A stretch of 64,000 nucleotides of DNA from Treponema parvum (GCF_017893965.1 NZ_CP054142.1:1054001-1118000); one strand, 5' to 3'; shown: positions 33,623-43,410, counted from the stretch's first letter. Notes: generated by a model not told the origin, from the letters alone. Numbers and translations are program-made.

Positions 33623-35131
33623 TTGAAGTGTAAGTATGTAATTTTTGCTGGGCTTTTTTTTGCGGCGGCCGGCGCGATGTGCGCGCAGGACGGAGCTGCA
33701 AAAAGCGAAGGCGAAAAATTATTCCGCCTTAATAAGCCTGAAGCTGCCATCCTGGTCCTTGAAAAAGAAATTGAAAAACCAGGCAGCGATCCTGTTTTGT
33801 ACAATTACCTTGGCATATGTTATTATCAGACTGAAAAATACTCTCAAGCTCTTGCGGTTTTTCAAAGAGCGCTCCTGTTGCCGGGCTCCGATCAGTACAC
33901 TTTGAATTTGAATGCGGGCAATACGGCTTTTGCTCTAAAAGACTACGAGGGCGCCCTTCAATATTTTAACGCCGCCTGCACGCTGCAGCCTGAAAGCGCC
34001 GCTCCCGTACTTAATAAGGCCAATACTCTGCTTAAACTTAAGCGCTGGGGAGACGCAAAACTTTCTTATGAGAATTTTATAAAGCTCGAAAGCGGTAACG
34101 AGCAAACCCCAAAGATAAAAGAGCTCATAGAGCTTTTGGAACAACAGATCGAAAAAGATCGCCTTGCCCAAGAAGCTCTCGCAGCCCAAACGGAAATGCT
34201 GCCGGGGGATCTGGCGACGCTTCTCGCCGACAGCGGACAAAATGTGGAATTTGAGCCGGTGAATGAGGGATTGAATGCGGAGCCGGTAACGCCGCGGCTG
34301 TATGAACCCGTGTCTCCTGAAGTCAACGAAACTTCGGGAATATCCCAAAATCCTTCATCTTCCGTAATTTCCGAGCCGGTAGAAACGGAACAGCTCACTG
34401 CGGACATGGAAAAGATCCTGCTCAGTTTGGTAAAAACGGATGTATCTGAAACCGCCGGGGATCATTCTCGGCCGGAAGCGGAAAAAAAATCGGCGGATGC
34501 GGAAATTATAGGAGCACAGGACGGAATATTGCTGCCTGAGCTGTCGGGAGGGCCGGATCAAAAAAATGCGGATGGATCGTCTCAGCCGGAAAATTCTATG
34601 CCGCCTGACGGCGCGGCAGAGGAAGGACCTTTGCAGGACGAAGACATCCTCTTGCCCGGCTATCCGACAAAACCGGACGGCGATGTAGCGGAACAGGAAA
34701 ATTCTTTACAAAGCCGGACTTTTGCGGAAAAATCCGGCATGGTTTTGTCTTCGAATATGAATGCGGATCCCCAAGCGATAAGCTGTTCTGTGGAAGTTCT
34801 TACAAAAAAGTTTACGCCCGACGGCGACGGCGTCGACGATATTGCCGAATTCGCTCTTTCTTATAACAATGCATCCGAAAAAGTCGGTACGTGGGAATTA
34901 ACGATAAAAGACAAGGCCGGAAAAACGCTCAAGACGTTCGGATCAGGCGGCGCCGTCCCTGAAAAAATTTTATGGGACGGTTCGGGTGACGACGGAAAAA
35001 GGGTTATACGATCTTCCGAAAAGTACGACGTTTTTTTGAATATAATTCCCGATCCTGCGGATACGCAGCGTTTTGGCATAAAGAGCGTAAGCGACTCAAA
35101 GGAACTTTACACAGGGGTTATGAACAGATGA
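33623..35131 (+). CDS. Secreted TPR protein with C-terminal FlgD/CHU-C-like domain
   Basis: 502 residues from TTG 33623, chosen because a good signal peptide follows (LKCKYVIFAGLFFAAAGAMC, then AQ) and GAGG lies about 8 nt upstream; the in-frame ATG at 33539 would spoil the signal. TPR repeats fill ~35-190 (YLGICYYQTEKYSQALAVFQ, LNAGNTAFALKDYEGALQYF), then a long acidic Pro/Glu/Ser-rich linker (~200-400), then a beta domain beginning FTPDGDGVDDIAEF. That phrase is typical of FlgD-like and gliding-associated domains. It is probably periplasmic and involved in envelope organisation. Confidence 0.65.
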   Translation: MKCKYVIFAGLFFAAAGAMCAQDGAAKSEGEKLFRLNKPEAAILVLEKEIEKPGSDPVLYNYLGICYYQTEKYSQALAVFQRALLLPGSDQYTLNLNAGNTAFALKDYEGALQYFNAACTLQPESAAPVLNKANTLLKLKRWGDAKLSYENFIKLESGNEQTPKIKELIELLEQQIEKDRLAQEALAAQTEMLPGDLATLLADSGQNVEFEPVNEGLNAEPVTPRLYEPVSPEVNETSGISQNPSSSVISEPVETEQLTADMEKILLSLVKTDVSETAGDHSRPEAEKKSADAEIIGAQDGILLPELSGGPDQKNADGSSQPENSMPPDGAAEEGPLQDEDILLPGYPTKPDGDVAEQENSLQSRTFAEKSGMVLSSNMNADPQAISCSVEVLTKKFTPDGDGVDDIAEFALSYNNASEKVGTWELTIKDKAGKTLKTFGSGGAVPEKILWDGSGDDGKRVIRSSEKYDVFLNIIPDPADTQRFGIKSVSDSKELYTGVMNR

Positions 35132-35145
35132 GCTGCATGTAAAGG

Positions 35146-35174
35146 CTGACATACGATATTGATTGTTATAGAAT
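35146..35174 (+). promoter_or_regulatory. Promoter of the YesM-type kinase gene, predicted leaderless
   Basis: CTGACA (35146-35151), a 17-bp spacer and TAGAAT (35169-35174), then TAGGCT and the ATG at 35181. No convincing ribosome site. Confidence 0.5.
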
Positions 35175-35180
35175 TAGGCT

Positions 35181-36959
35181 ATGGGATTCAAAGTAAAAAA
35201 TCAGACGGATAAAAAATTGCGTCCCTTTGTCATTAAGTATAACATAAAAATATCTTTGGCTTTTTCAGCGGTTCTTTTAATTGCGGTGTTTTTTGTAAAA
35301 GTATTCGGTTTTAGAGTCGCTTCCGAAATAATCAAAGAAGACGCCCTTTCTCAAAGCAGCATCCTTATAAAACAATTTTCGGAAAGACTTGACGTTTTAT
35401 TTAATGAAATTGACAGGTTGTCGCGTATCGTTCTTATCGATTCTGAAATTCTCAATGCATTGGATTACAATCTTGAAAAAAATTCCTCGGAATATCTCGG
35501 TGTGGACGTTTCCATTCAAAACGCAATGAAGCATGTTTTGCTTATAAGAACCGATATAGCGAGAATTTTAGTATCTAACGGTTTCAATTCTTACGCGGCG
35601 GGACCTTATAATTATCTGGGCGACCCCATGGAATTATACGAACTTGCCGATAAATACGGTTTTTTTGAATCGGATGAGTTATACACGATAATACCGCCGT
35701 CCGTTCGTTTTTATAATCAAAGCGTGTTTTCTTTTATAAGAAAGATCCGACACTATGATAATCCCAAGATCATCGGGCTGATAGCTATTGATATGAGGCT
35801 TAACGCGATAGATGAAATTTTTTCCGGAATAGAATTCGGTGAATCGACGCTTACGATACTTGACGCTGACGGTAATGCCATCTACTCTCAAGGCGCTACG
35901 CTCGAATCCGGTACCCTTGACCTTATTCGCCCGAAGCTTAAAAAAGGATTTCAGCAATTCAGTCTTACTCTGAGCGACGGTACGAATAACGCCATCGTGA
36001 CTACGGAATATTCGGATTATTCAAATTTATATGTTTGCGGAATAATTCCTGAAGCGTCGCTTTTTTATAAGATAAAGAAAGGGAATAAAATGTTTAATTG
36101 GATCACATTCTTTGTCTTTGCGATTTCCCTCGTATTGATAATTGTGAATTCAAAAGTGATGACGCGCCCGATTCGAGAATTGTTGATGCAGATGAAACAG
36201 ATCGAAACCGGAAAGCGGGAACTTTTGGCGGTTCAGTCCAACGATGAACTTAAACTTATTGCGGACAGCGCCAATCACATGCTGATTAAAATAATAGAAT
36301 TAATTAAACGCAACAGTGAAATAACTCTCAGGAACCGGGAAGCTCAATTAAAAATCCTTCAGGGACAACTGGATCCTCATTTTCTTTTCAATACTCTGGA
36401 ATGCATCCGAATGAAAGCCGTTATAGCCGGAGATCAAGATACCGCTTCGATGATAGAAAAACTTGGAATTTTGTATCGTGCCGTGAACGGCAGCGAACCG
36501 TTCATTTCGCTCACGGAAGAAATCGGCTATGTGGAAAATTACATAGCTTTACAAAATATAAGATTTAAAGTTCCTATTGTTCTGTCCGTCGCGGTGTCGC
36601 CGATTTTTATGAGCATGGAAGTTCCAAGGCTCATGCTGCTGACCCTCGCAGAAAATTCCATACGGCACGGATTGGGAAACAAAAAGGATAACAGAAACAT
36701 ATCCATCAACGCCGTAATCGATGACGCTAAGACGTTTATATTGACTTTTTCGGACAACGGCAATGGTATTTCACCTGAAAAATTGAAGGAATTGAACGAG
36801 AAATTAAAAACGCCTCCCGATAAGGATTTAAACCATATCGGACTAAGAAATTTAAATAGCAGAATTCGCTTATATTACGGAAAATCGTACGGACTTTCCG
36901 TAAGCAGCGGTGAAAAAAACGGGACTGTAATACGAATCGCTTTGCCTTGGAAGGTTTGA
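35181..36959 (+). CDS. YesM-type sensor histidine kinase
   Basis: 592 residues. A helix at ~22-42, a large extracytoplasmic sensor domain (~45-295), a second helix (~300-325) and a HAMP segment (VMTRPIRELLMQMKQIETG) precede the His_kinase domain with LKILQGQLDPHFLFNTLE (phospho-His in DPHFLFN) and an ATPase domain (TLAENSIRHGLGN, FSDNGNGIS, HIGLRNLNSRI). It should sense an extracellular sugar signal and phosphorylate the AraC-type regulator that follows. It controls, by context, the ABC/GH3 genes downstream. Confidence 0.9.
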   Translation: MGFKVKNQTDKKLRPFVIKYNIKISLAFSAVLLIAVFFVKVFGFRVASEIIKEDALSQSSILIKQFSERLDVLFNEIDRLSRIVLIDSEILNALDYNLEKNSSEYLGVDVSIQNAMKHVLLIRTDIARILVSNGFNSYAAGPYNYLGDPMELYELADKYGFFESDELYTIIPPSVRFYNQSVFSFIRKIRHYDNPKIIGLIAIDMRLNAIDEIFSGIEFGESTLTILDADGNAIYSQGATLESGTLDLIRPKLKKGFQQFSLTLSDGTNNAIVTTEYSDYSNLYVCGIIPEASLFYKIKKGNKMFNWITFFVFAISLVLIIVNSKVMTRPIRELLMQMKQIETGKRELLAVQSNDELKLIADSANHMLIKIIELIKRNSEITLRNREAQLKILQGQLDPHFLFNTLECIRMKAVIAGDQDTASMIEKLGILYRAVNGSEPFISLTEEIGYVENYIALQNIRFKVPIVLSVAVSPIFMSMEVPRLMLLTLAENSIRHGLGNKKDNRNISINAVIDDAKTFILTFSDNGNGISPEKLKELNEKLKTPPDKDLNHIGLRNLNSRIRLYYGKSYGLSVSSGEKNGTVIRIALPWKV

Positions 36960-36964
36960 ATAAT

Positions 36965-38152
36965 ATGTACAGCGTAATATTGGCAGACGACGAACCTTTA
37001 GTTCTTGACGGGCTCGAATGTATAATTCCTTGGGAAGAACTCGGTTTTGAGATAAGGGGAAAGGCCTATGACGGAGAAGAACTTATAAAGCTTGTCGATA
37101 AGTATCGTCCTTCCGTTGTTGTTACCGATATTCAAATGCCCGTATATACGGGACTTGAATGTATCTCTAAGATTCGGAATATCAATCCTAAAACGAAGAT
37201 ATTGATTTTAAGCGGATACGCTACGTTCGAATATGCAAAAACCGCCTTGTCGTACGGCATAACGGGATACCTTCTTAAACCGATCAACAGCAAAGAGTTG
37301 ACAGGTTTTTTAGAGCGCATAAAAAATATGATCGAGCTTGAAGAAAAGCAAAGCGCCTTTCGTTCCATTGCTCTAAATGACATGATGCGGGAATACTTGG
37401 ACGGAAATCTTCCGGGAAAAACTTTAAAAGACATATTCAGTTTTTTTGAGATAGAGAAAATGCCGTCGTTCTTTGTCCTTGTCGTCATCGAACCTCTGTC
37501 AGTCTTAAGCGAAGACGGCGATAAAAAGAGGGCTGCTGCGTCATATATTGAGAATTTTATAGAAAGAACGGGCGCGGGAATTTTTATTCCGTATTCAAAC
37601 TCTCACATAGTTTTATTGATTTACAATAAAAATTATCTCGATGATGATCGAAGAGCGATTAACGATCTTATAAATGAAATAAAGAATTTTTGCTTTGTAA
37701 ATTTTTCCATTGAGATAAAAGCGTTTTGTTCAAACGCGGTGCCGTCGGATGAAGTGAATGAAAAACTCAGAGATATAGTCAAATTATGCATAAAAAACAT
37801 GCGAACCGAATTAAAAAAGCATAGCGTAACGGAATCGATGATCGAAGACATATCAAGCTATGTGGAAAAAAATTATTGTACCGTTACGAGAAATTTTGTC
37901 GCGGAATATTTTAATATAAATCCTTCCTATCTTTCTCAAAGTTTTCAAAAATACAAAGGTATGTCTTTTATCGACTTCGTTACGGAAGTAAGAATTAAAA
38001 ATGCGAAGCGGCTTTTACAAACGACCGATATGAAAATTCAAGTTATCGCCGAAGAAGTAGGATACTGCAGTTCACAGCACTTTGCGAAGGTGTTTAAAAA
38101 ATCGACGGGAATAATGCCCAGCGCGTTTAGAGATAATCTGTTTCAAATCTAA
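36965..38152 (+). CDS. YesN-type response regulator with AraC DNA-binding domain
   Basis: 395 residues. Receiver domain ILADDEPLVLDGLE with the phosphorylatable Asp in VVVTDIQMPVYTG and the Lys in GYLLKPI, a middle linker, then two AraC helix-turn-helix units (VAEYFNINPSYLSQSFQKY and IQVIAEEVGYCSSQHFAKVF). ATG 36965 is preferred, with AAGG about 12 nt upstream. It pairs with the YesM kinase and probably activates the sugar ABC operon 83 bp downstream. Confidence 0.9.
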   Translation: MYSVILADDEPLVLDGLECIIPWEELGFEIRGKAYDGEELIKLVDKYRPSVVVTDIQMPVYTGLECISKIRNINPKTKILILSGYATFEYAKTALSYGITGYLLKPINSKELTGFLERIKNMIELEEKQSAFRSIALNDMMREYLDGNLPGKTLKDIFSFFEIEKMPSFFVLVVIEPLSVLSEDGDKKRAAASYIENFIERTGAGIFIPYSNSHIVLLIYNKNYLDDDRRAINDLINEIKNFCFVNFSIEIKAFCSNAVPSDEVNEKLRDIVKLCIKNMRTELKKHSVTESMIEDISSYVEKNYCTVTRNFVAEYFNINPSYLSQSFQKYKGMSFIDFVTEVRIKNAKRLLQTTDMKIQVIAEEVGYCSSQHFAKVFKKSTGIMPSAFRDNLFQI

Positions 38153-38201
38153 CAAAAACATTGTTTCATTCTAACAATATCATCACAGGAGTTCTTTTTG
38201 C

Positions 38202-38219
38202 ATGATATAGTAATATCAT
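38202..38219. promoter_or_regulatory. Inverted repeat ATGATAT-AGTA-ATATCAT upstream of the sugar-binding-protein gene
   Basis: Perfect 7-bp arms separated by 4 bp, placed 15 bp before the start codon; a further AATATCATCAC copy lies about 30 bp upstream (38176-38186). It may be an operator for the YesN-type regulator, which would use repeated half-sites. Confidence 0.4.
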
Positions 38220-38234
38220 AACAAGGAGGCGAAT

Positions 38235-39596
38235 ATGAACAGATATTCAAAATTTATTCTCAGCCTTGCGGCTTTTCTGTCGGCTTGTTCAATGTTGTTT
38301 GCCGCAGGAAGCAGTGAGTCTGCAAAAGGATCCAAAACAGCGGAAGTGAAGATTTGGGTAAGACAAAGCGGCCCTGACGCAGGATTTGATGCGATTATAA
38401 ACGCATTCAACGAGGCAAATCCCGACACTCACGTAAGTTATGAGTATTACGGTGAGAACTATCCGTCGGTAGTTCAAATGGCTTTTGCCAGCGGCAACGC
38501 GCCCGATATAGTAGAAGCCAGCGCCGGCATAACCGTCAATGATCTTGCAAAGGCAGGTAATATTATTCCTCTTACGGATGTTTTGACGCCCGATCTTGTT
38601 TCAGGTCTACATCCCAATGCGTTTTCATCTCTTTCTTTGCAATATAAAGGAGAACCTTATTCCGTTCCCGTCAGAATCAGCGGATACAGATTTTATTATA
38701 ACCGGGACATTTTTAAAAAGTGCGGTCTCGATCCGGACAATCCGCCCAAGACATTGGAAGAGTTAAAGGAATATGCAAAGATAATTACAAAGGAAGGCAA
38801 AGGGGATTTTTACGGCTTCGGACTTCCCCTCGGAGTTAATCAGATTTGGGAAAGGGTTATAGACCCAATACTCATTGCTCAAAACGAATGCGGAAGATAC
38901 GGATACAATGTGGACAAGAACAAATATATGTTCGAAACCAATAAGCGTTTTTTCAACTTCTATATCGATCTTATGAAAGACGGATCTCTTTTCCCCGGAT
39001 ATTTGACTATGGGCATCGATCCGCTCAGAGCAAATTTTTATGCGGGAAAGGTCGGCATGTATATTGACGGAAACTGGATGGTAGGACAATTTCCCACGCA
39101 GTTCAAGGGAAGCTGTAACTATGACATAGCGCCGCTCCCTGTCTTTGCAGGCGAAGTCGCCGATAAGTACTGGGCGGAGTCTGGTCTTGCATGGTGCATT
39201 ACCAACGGGCCTAACAAAGAAGCTGCAAAAAAGTTTTATGCTTTTTGGCTTTCGCACCAGGAACTTGCAAATCGGTTTATGCCGGTACCCAGGACATATA
39301 TGGCTGCAAACAGACCTGAAAATCTTCCCACGGATAAATTCGATATAAAAGGAATAAAATACGGTTTTAAAACGGACGATCTTACGATTCCTTACTTTGA
39401 ACCGCACTATTTTATAGTTCTCGAGGGAGAAAACAGAAACAGGGTATTCACGAACCTGTTTGCCGAAGCTACGCAGGGCGGAGATATTTCAAAGAAACTC
39501 GATGCCGCTATAGACGATCTGAATAAACGCTATAGCGATGCGTTTAATAAAGCCTTAAAAAGTGGCGCAATAGATCCTTCGTGGATAAAAAAATAA
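38235..39596 (+). CDS. Sugar ABC transporter substrate-binding protein (family 1)
   Basis: 453 residues. A signal peptide (~1-23, ending MLFAAGSS) is followed by a typical two-lobed binding protein: VKIWVRQSGPDAGFDAIINA, FASGNAPDIVEA, GEPYSVPVRISGYRFYYN, DPDNPPKTLEELKEYAK and YAGKVGMYIDGNWMVGQF. It binds an oligosaccharide for the two permeases that follow. AAGGAGG gives strong translation. A hairpin follows the stop, probably protecting or limiting this message. Confidence 0.92.
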   Translation: MNRYSKFILSLAAFLSACSMLFAAGSSESAKGSKTAEVKIWVRQSGPDAGFDAIINAFNEANPDTHVSYEYYGENYPSVVQMAFASGNAPDIVEASAGITVNDLAKAGNIIPLTDVLTPDLVSGLHPNAFSSLSLQYKGEPYSVPVRISGYRFYYNRDIFKKCGLDPDNPPKTLEELKEYAKIITKEGKGDFYGFGLPLGVNQIWERVIDPILIAQNECGRYGYNVDKNKYMFETNKRFFNFYIDLMKDGSLFPGYLTMGIDPLRANFYAGKVGMYIDGNWMVGQFPTQFKGSCNYDIAPLPVFAGEVADKYWAESGLAWCITNGPNKEAAKKFYAFWLSHQELANRFMPVPRTYMAANRPENLPTDKFDIKGIKYGFKTDDLTIPYFEPHYFIVLEGENRNRVFTNLFAEATQGGDISKKLDAAIDDLNKRYSDAFNKALKSGAIDPSWIKK

Positions 39597-39600
39597 AAAT

Positions 39601-39756
39601 ATAAAGAATGGAGCTGTCCGAAAACTTAAACTTTTGGGCAGTTTCGTTCTTTATAGGCGAAGTTTAAAGATAAGTCATTATAATACAAAGATTTATTTTT
39701 AAACTCGGCGGGCTGCGGGAAAACAAATGCTTTTGACACAGCTCCATGCTCCATTC
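39601..39756. repeat. Hairpin and inverted copy flanking a 150-bp gap; GGRGCTGT..CAAAA repeat family
   Basis: A long stem (39601-39623 with 39632-39654, including G-U pairs) follows the binding-protein gene. Its core GGAGCTGTCCGAAAA (39610-39624) recurs inverted at 39731-39745 (TTTTGACACAGCTCC) and, as GGGGCTGTCTCAAAA, at 61959-61973 after another binding-protein gene. The two copies here bound the gap like ends of a small non-coding mobile element. No gene lies within. Confidence 0.55.
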
Positions 39757-39772
39757 AATAAAAAAGGAAACT

Positions 39773-40699
39773 ATGAGACAGCTTAATTCTTCGGAACAAA
39801 AAAACGCTATCATAAAATCGCTCAAAAAGCATGCCGCTCAGTACCTTATGATTACGCCGACGGTTATTTTGGTAGTTTTGTTTGGAATTTATCCGGTAAT
39901 TTATATATTGTATTACAGTTTTATGCAGTATAACGGGTTTTCGGATCCGATATTTATAGGCTTGTATAATTATTTGCGGGTTTTTTTTGACACATCGTTT
40001 TGGATTTCGGTAAAAAACACATTGGAATTCGGCATATTTATTCCGCTGGTGCAGATTCCGTTTGCGCTTTTTCTTGCCGCTTTACTCAATAAAAAATTCA
40101 AAGGGAGCGGAATTGCAAGGGCTGTCATATTTGTTCCCAACATCACAAGCACCGCGATAATGGGGATCGTGTTTTTTTTAATGTTCGCTTCATATAACGG
40201 TATTGTCAACGGCCTTTTACAGGCGTCTCATATTATTCTAAAACCCATAGAGTGGCTGGGAAAAGGAATTCTTGCGAAATTGGTAGTGGTTGTTTTTTGT
40301 ACGTGGAGCGGGGTGGGGTTTTATATGGTTTTATTTCTCGCCGCGCTTCAGAGAATTCCTCATGATGTGATTGAAAGCGCAACGATTGACGGTGCAAATT
40401 CCAGACAGATTTTTTTTAAGATAACAATTCCGATGATGGGCAAAATGTTTCAAATTATTTCAATGCTCTCCATTTTAAACACGTTAAAGCTTTTTGATTC
40501 CGTAAAAGCGCTTACGAACGGCGGCCCCGGAAACGCTACCGACGTGATGACGATGTACATTTTTAGATATTTTTTCGAAAACCCCGGTACTCCGCAGCAC
40601 GGGTACGCATCTGCCGTAAGCATAGTGACCACATTTATAATACTGATTGTTACGGGCGTATACAGCTATTTTACAAGAAAAATGAAAGATAGCGAGTAG
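39773..40699 (+). CDS. Sugar ABC transporter permease (MalF type)
   Basis: 308 residues with six predicted helices. Typical phrases: YLMITPTVILVVLFGIYPV, ARAVIFVPNITSTAIMGIV and the EAA loop IPHDVIESATIDGANSRQIFFKITIP. ATG 39773 has AAAGGAAA upstream; an earlier in-frame codon at 39746 lies in the repeat. It pairs with the next permease. No ATPase gene is present locally, so a shared MsmK-type ATPase encoded elsewhere probably powers it. Confidence 0.92.
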   Translation: MRQLNSSEQKNAIIKSLKKHAAQYLMITPTVILVVLFGIYPVIYILYYSFMQYNGFSDPIFIGLYNYLRVFFDTSFWISVKNTLEFGIFIPLVQIPFALFLAALLNKKFKGSGIARAVIFVPNITSTAIMGIVFFLMFASYNGIVNGLLQASHIILKPIEWLGKGILAKLVVVVFCTWSGVGFYMVLFLAALQRIPHDVIESATIDGANSRQIFFKITIPMMGKMFQIISMLSILNTLKLFDSVKALTNGGPGNATDVMTMYIFRYFFENPGTPQHGYASAVSIVTTFIILIVTGVYSYFTRKMKDSE

Positions 40700-40708
40700 G
40701 AGTTCGAT

Positions 40709-41560
40709 ATGATAGAAAGCAGAGCGAAACGTATCGTTTCAAAGATATTGATCTATTTTATCCTTACGATTGTCATAATATTTATAGGATTTCCTCTCGT
40801 ATATGCGTTCGGAGGCTCATTTAAAACCATCAATGAATTTCTTGTCGGCGGAACAAAGATTTTTCCCGATGTGTTCCAATGGAAAAACTATACTAACGCA
40901 TGGAAACATGCAAATTTTGCCAGGTACACGTTGAACAGCATATCTTTTTCGTTGTTTTCGGTAATCGGAACGGTTATTACGACCAGTATGACAGGATACG
41001 TTATGAGCCGTTTTAATTTTCCAGGAAAAAAAGCCCTCACTTTTACATTTATCGTCATGCTTTTTTTAATAGGCGCCGTAACGCTTTATCCTATTTTTTT
41101 GCTTTGCAATAAGATGAGACTTTTAAATTCAATTTGGGGAATGGTGATTGCGGAAGTCGCCACGCTCCAGCCGTTTTATTCTATTCTCATTATGGGCTAC
41201 TGCGACGGAATACCGAGGCAGATCGACGAAAGCGCAAGAATAGACGGTGCAAGCACCTTTCATATATATACACGAATAATACTTCCGATAATAAAACCCA
41301 TATTGGCGACGGCCGCAATTCTTTCATTCAGGGATTCATGGAATAATTACATGATGCCTCTTGCCTTTACCATCGCACAGCCGAAGTTGCGCACTCTTAC
41401 CGTGGGCGTTGTCTTATTGAAAGATCAGGGAGACGGCGTAGCAGCTTGGAATACAATGTTGGCCGGCACAATAATGAGCATACTGCCTATTTTAATCGTT
41501 TACTTGTTTTTTAACAGATACTTTATAGAAGGTATAACACAGGGCGCAATCAAGGAGTGA
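40709..41560 (+). CDS. Sugar ABC transporter permease (MalG type)
   Basis: 283 residues, six helices. N-terminal ILTIVIIFIGFPLVYAFGGS-like region, then the EAA loop GIPRQIDESARIDGASTFHI and the ending FNRYFIEGITQGAIKE, which is a common C-terminus for this family. It follows the MalF-type gene by 9 bp and precedes the GH3 gene by 4 bp. Imports an oligosaccharide with its partner. Confidence 0.92.
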   Translation: MIESRAKRIVSKILIYFILTIVIIFIGFPLVYAFGGSFKTINEFLVGGTKIFPDVFQWKNYTNAWKHANFARYTLNSISFSLFSVIGTVITTSMTGYVMSRFNFPGKKALTFTFIVMLFLIGAVTLYPIFLLCNKMRLLNSIWGMVIAEVATLQPFYSILIMGYCDGIPRQIDESARIDGASTFHIYTRIILPIIKPILATAAILSFRDSWNNYMMPLAFTIAQPKLRTLTVGVVLLKDQGDGVAAWNTMLAGTIMSILPILIVYLFFNRYFIEGITQGAIKE

Positions 41561-41564
41561 TTGT

Positions 41565-43175
41565 ATGAAAAAGCTTGTATCGCTGAATATCGAAGATCTG
41601 AGCATTGATCAAAAAATCGGTTTAATGCTTTTTATGAGAAACCCGATAGACGCTGAAGATTTGGATTTTACTTTGGATATGATACGCAATCATAGCCTCG
41701 GCGGAATACATCTTTCCTTTAGATATGTTCACGAAAATTATTATTGCCCGGGAGAGAAATACCTTCTTGAAAAAGTTTTAGAAAATGCGGATTACCCGAT
41801 TTTGATCGGCGACGACATGGAATACGGATTCAATTACGGAAATATTGAACTTCCGTATCAGATGGCGGTCGCTTCAACCGATAGCTTAAAAATTGCGTAT
41901 GAATACGGACGCATAACTGGGGTGGAAGCAAAAAAAGGATTTTATAATACCGTTTTCGGCCCCATAATGGATATTGCCGCCTTACCGCTAAGCAGCTGCG
42001 TAGGAAGCAGGGCGTATGCTGACACTAAAGAAAAAGTTTCAAAGTTCGCTGCCGCAACAATAAAAGGTTATCAAGATCAGGGAATGGTGGTTACGGGCAA
42101 GCACTATCCGGGATTCGGATATTCCCCAGTAGATTCTCACATAGGAATGGTTTACTTGGATGCCGATGAAAAAACTTTGATAGACCGCGAGCTTTTTCCT
42201 TATCTTGAAGCGATAAAAAGCGCGGATTTATCCGGAATAATGGTCGGTCATATAATGGTTCCCAAGATCGATCCAAAATACCCTGCAACTCTTTCTAAAA
42301 AAATAGTCGACGTAATACGCAATCAGGGATACGACGGTCTTATGATAACGGACAGCTTCGCCATGATCGGGCTGACTAATACATTCGGGCTTGAAACATG
42401 TCATCAGCTTGCGATGGCTGCCGGAATAGATATGGTTCTTACAAGTTATAGAATCGGCTGCAAAGAAGCGTACACATATATGCTGGACGCATATAAAAAA
42501 GGAATTGTAAGCGAAGAACAGATCAATGAAGCCGCAAGGCGAGTCATAGCGGCGCAAAATCGCACATTAAAAAAACCGGAGGCGCCCGAAATATCGGAAG
42601 AAGATAGAGCAGCCGTTCTTCAAATGAGCGTTGACGCCGTTACCGACGTAAAAAAGGAAGGCGTTTCTTCAAAACTTTTAGACGGCGAGGATTTGCTTTT
42701 CGTATTTCAAAAAGGTAACTTATATGAGGATTTCGACACGGGAGAGTTAAAAAAGGAAAGCTATGATTTTACGACCTTTGAAAAAGAAATAAAGAAAAAC
42801 TATCCCAAAGCGTCTATCGTTTATCTTCCTGAATTTCCTGCTAGAAATCAGCAGGAAAGATTTATGGCAACTACGATGAACTATTCTAGAATAGTTATGG
42901 TTCTCGCCACCAAAAACGAATCGTATAGGGGAACAAGCGATATCCCCAGAAGAATGCTTTCGATGATGGAAGGCCTTGAAGCCAAACTGGTGTGCGTTAT
43001 TCTTTCAGGCTGTCCTTATGCGTCTCGTGAATTTATGTATGTTCCCAGAATAATTTATGCTTATGACGGCCAATTATGCCAAAAAACTGCGGTCGACGTG
43101 CTCTCGGGCAAAAAGAAGGCGAGAGGAATCCTTCCTATCAACCTCGTCGAGAGAAAGATAATGAGTGAAGAATGA
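41565..43175 (+). CDS. Glycoside hydrolase family 3 enzyme (NagZ-like)
   Basis: 536 residues, no signal peptide, so cytoplasmic. The GH3 barrel is clear: QKIGLMLFMR, DDMEYGFNYG, VFGPIMDIA, TGKHYPGFGYSPVDSH (substrate-binding Lys-His and Asp-Ser-His of the NagZ-like branch) and the nucleophile region GLMITDSFAMIG. The C-terminal domain is longer than in NagZ. It should cleave beta-linked N-acetylhexosamine or a related residue from the imported oligosaccharide. It is translationally close to the permeases and followed by a broken GH130 gene. Confidence 0.88.
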   Translation: MKKLVSLNIEDLSIDQKIGLMLFMRNPIDAEDLDFTLDMIRNHSLGGIHLSFRYVHENYYCPGEKYLLEKVLENADYPILIGDDMEYGFNYGNIELPYQMAVASTDSLKIAYEYGRITGVEAKKGFYNTVFGPIMDIAALPLSSCVGSRAYADTKEKVSKFAAATIKGYQDQGMVVTGKHYPGFGYSPVDSHIGMVYLDADEKTLIDRELFPYLEAIKSADLSGIMVGHIMVPKIDPKYPATLSKKIVDVIRNQGYDGLMITDSFAMIGLTNTFGLETCHQLAMAAGIDMVLTSYRIGCKEAYTYMLDAYKKGIVSEEQINEAARRVIAAQNRTLKKPEAPEISEEDRAAVLQMSVDAVTDVKKEGVSSKLLDGEDLLFVFQKGNLYEDFDTGELKKESYDFTTFEKEIKKNYPKASIVYLPEFPARNQQERFMATTMNYSRIVMVLATKNESYRGTSDIPRRMLSMMEGLEAKLVCVILSGCPYASREFMYVPRIIYAYDGQLCQKTAVDVLSGKKKARGILPINLVERKIMSEE

Positions 43176-43227
43176 TGTGTCATAATAATTTACGATAAAT
43201 TACCGGGTTTAATAAAAGGGGTAAGAC

Positions 43228-43410
43228 ATGTCTGCTATGACCGATTATCACAGTTTTTCACGTATAAATCGATATTTGAATGGGAAGCCCGTATTGGACG
43301 CATCCATGGTTCCGTACGAAGCGCAATTGGTTTTTAATGCGGGCGTTGTAAAATTCAACGGAGAATACGTAATGCTCTTTCGGGACGATTACGGATATAT
43401 AGATGCAAGG
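43228..43410 (+). pseudogene. Truncated GH130 glycoside phosphorylase-like gene
   Basis: The first ~58 residues resemble the N-terminus of GH130 mannoside phosphorylases: RYLNGKPVLDA, VPYEAQLVFNAGVVKFNGEY and VMLFRDDYG. The resemblance stops near 43395-43430; the open frame then runs to 43740 antisense to mutL, whose stop codon is at 43435. A full GH130 enzyme needs about 270 more residues. AAAAGGGG precedes the ATG, so the gene was functional once. Either a deletion joined this operon to mutL, or the assembly is wrong here. Confidence 0.7.
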
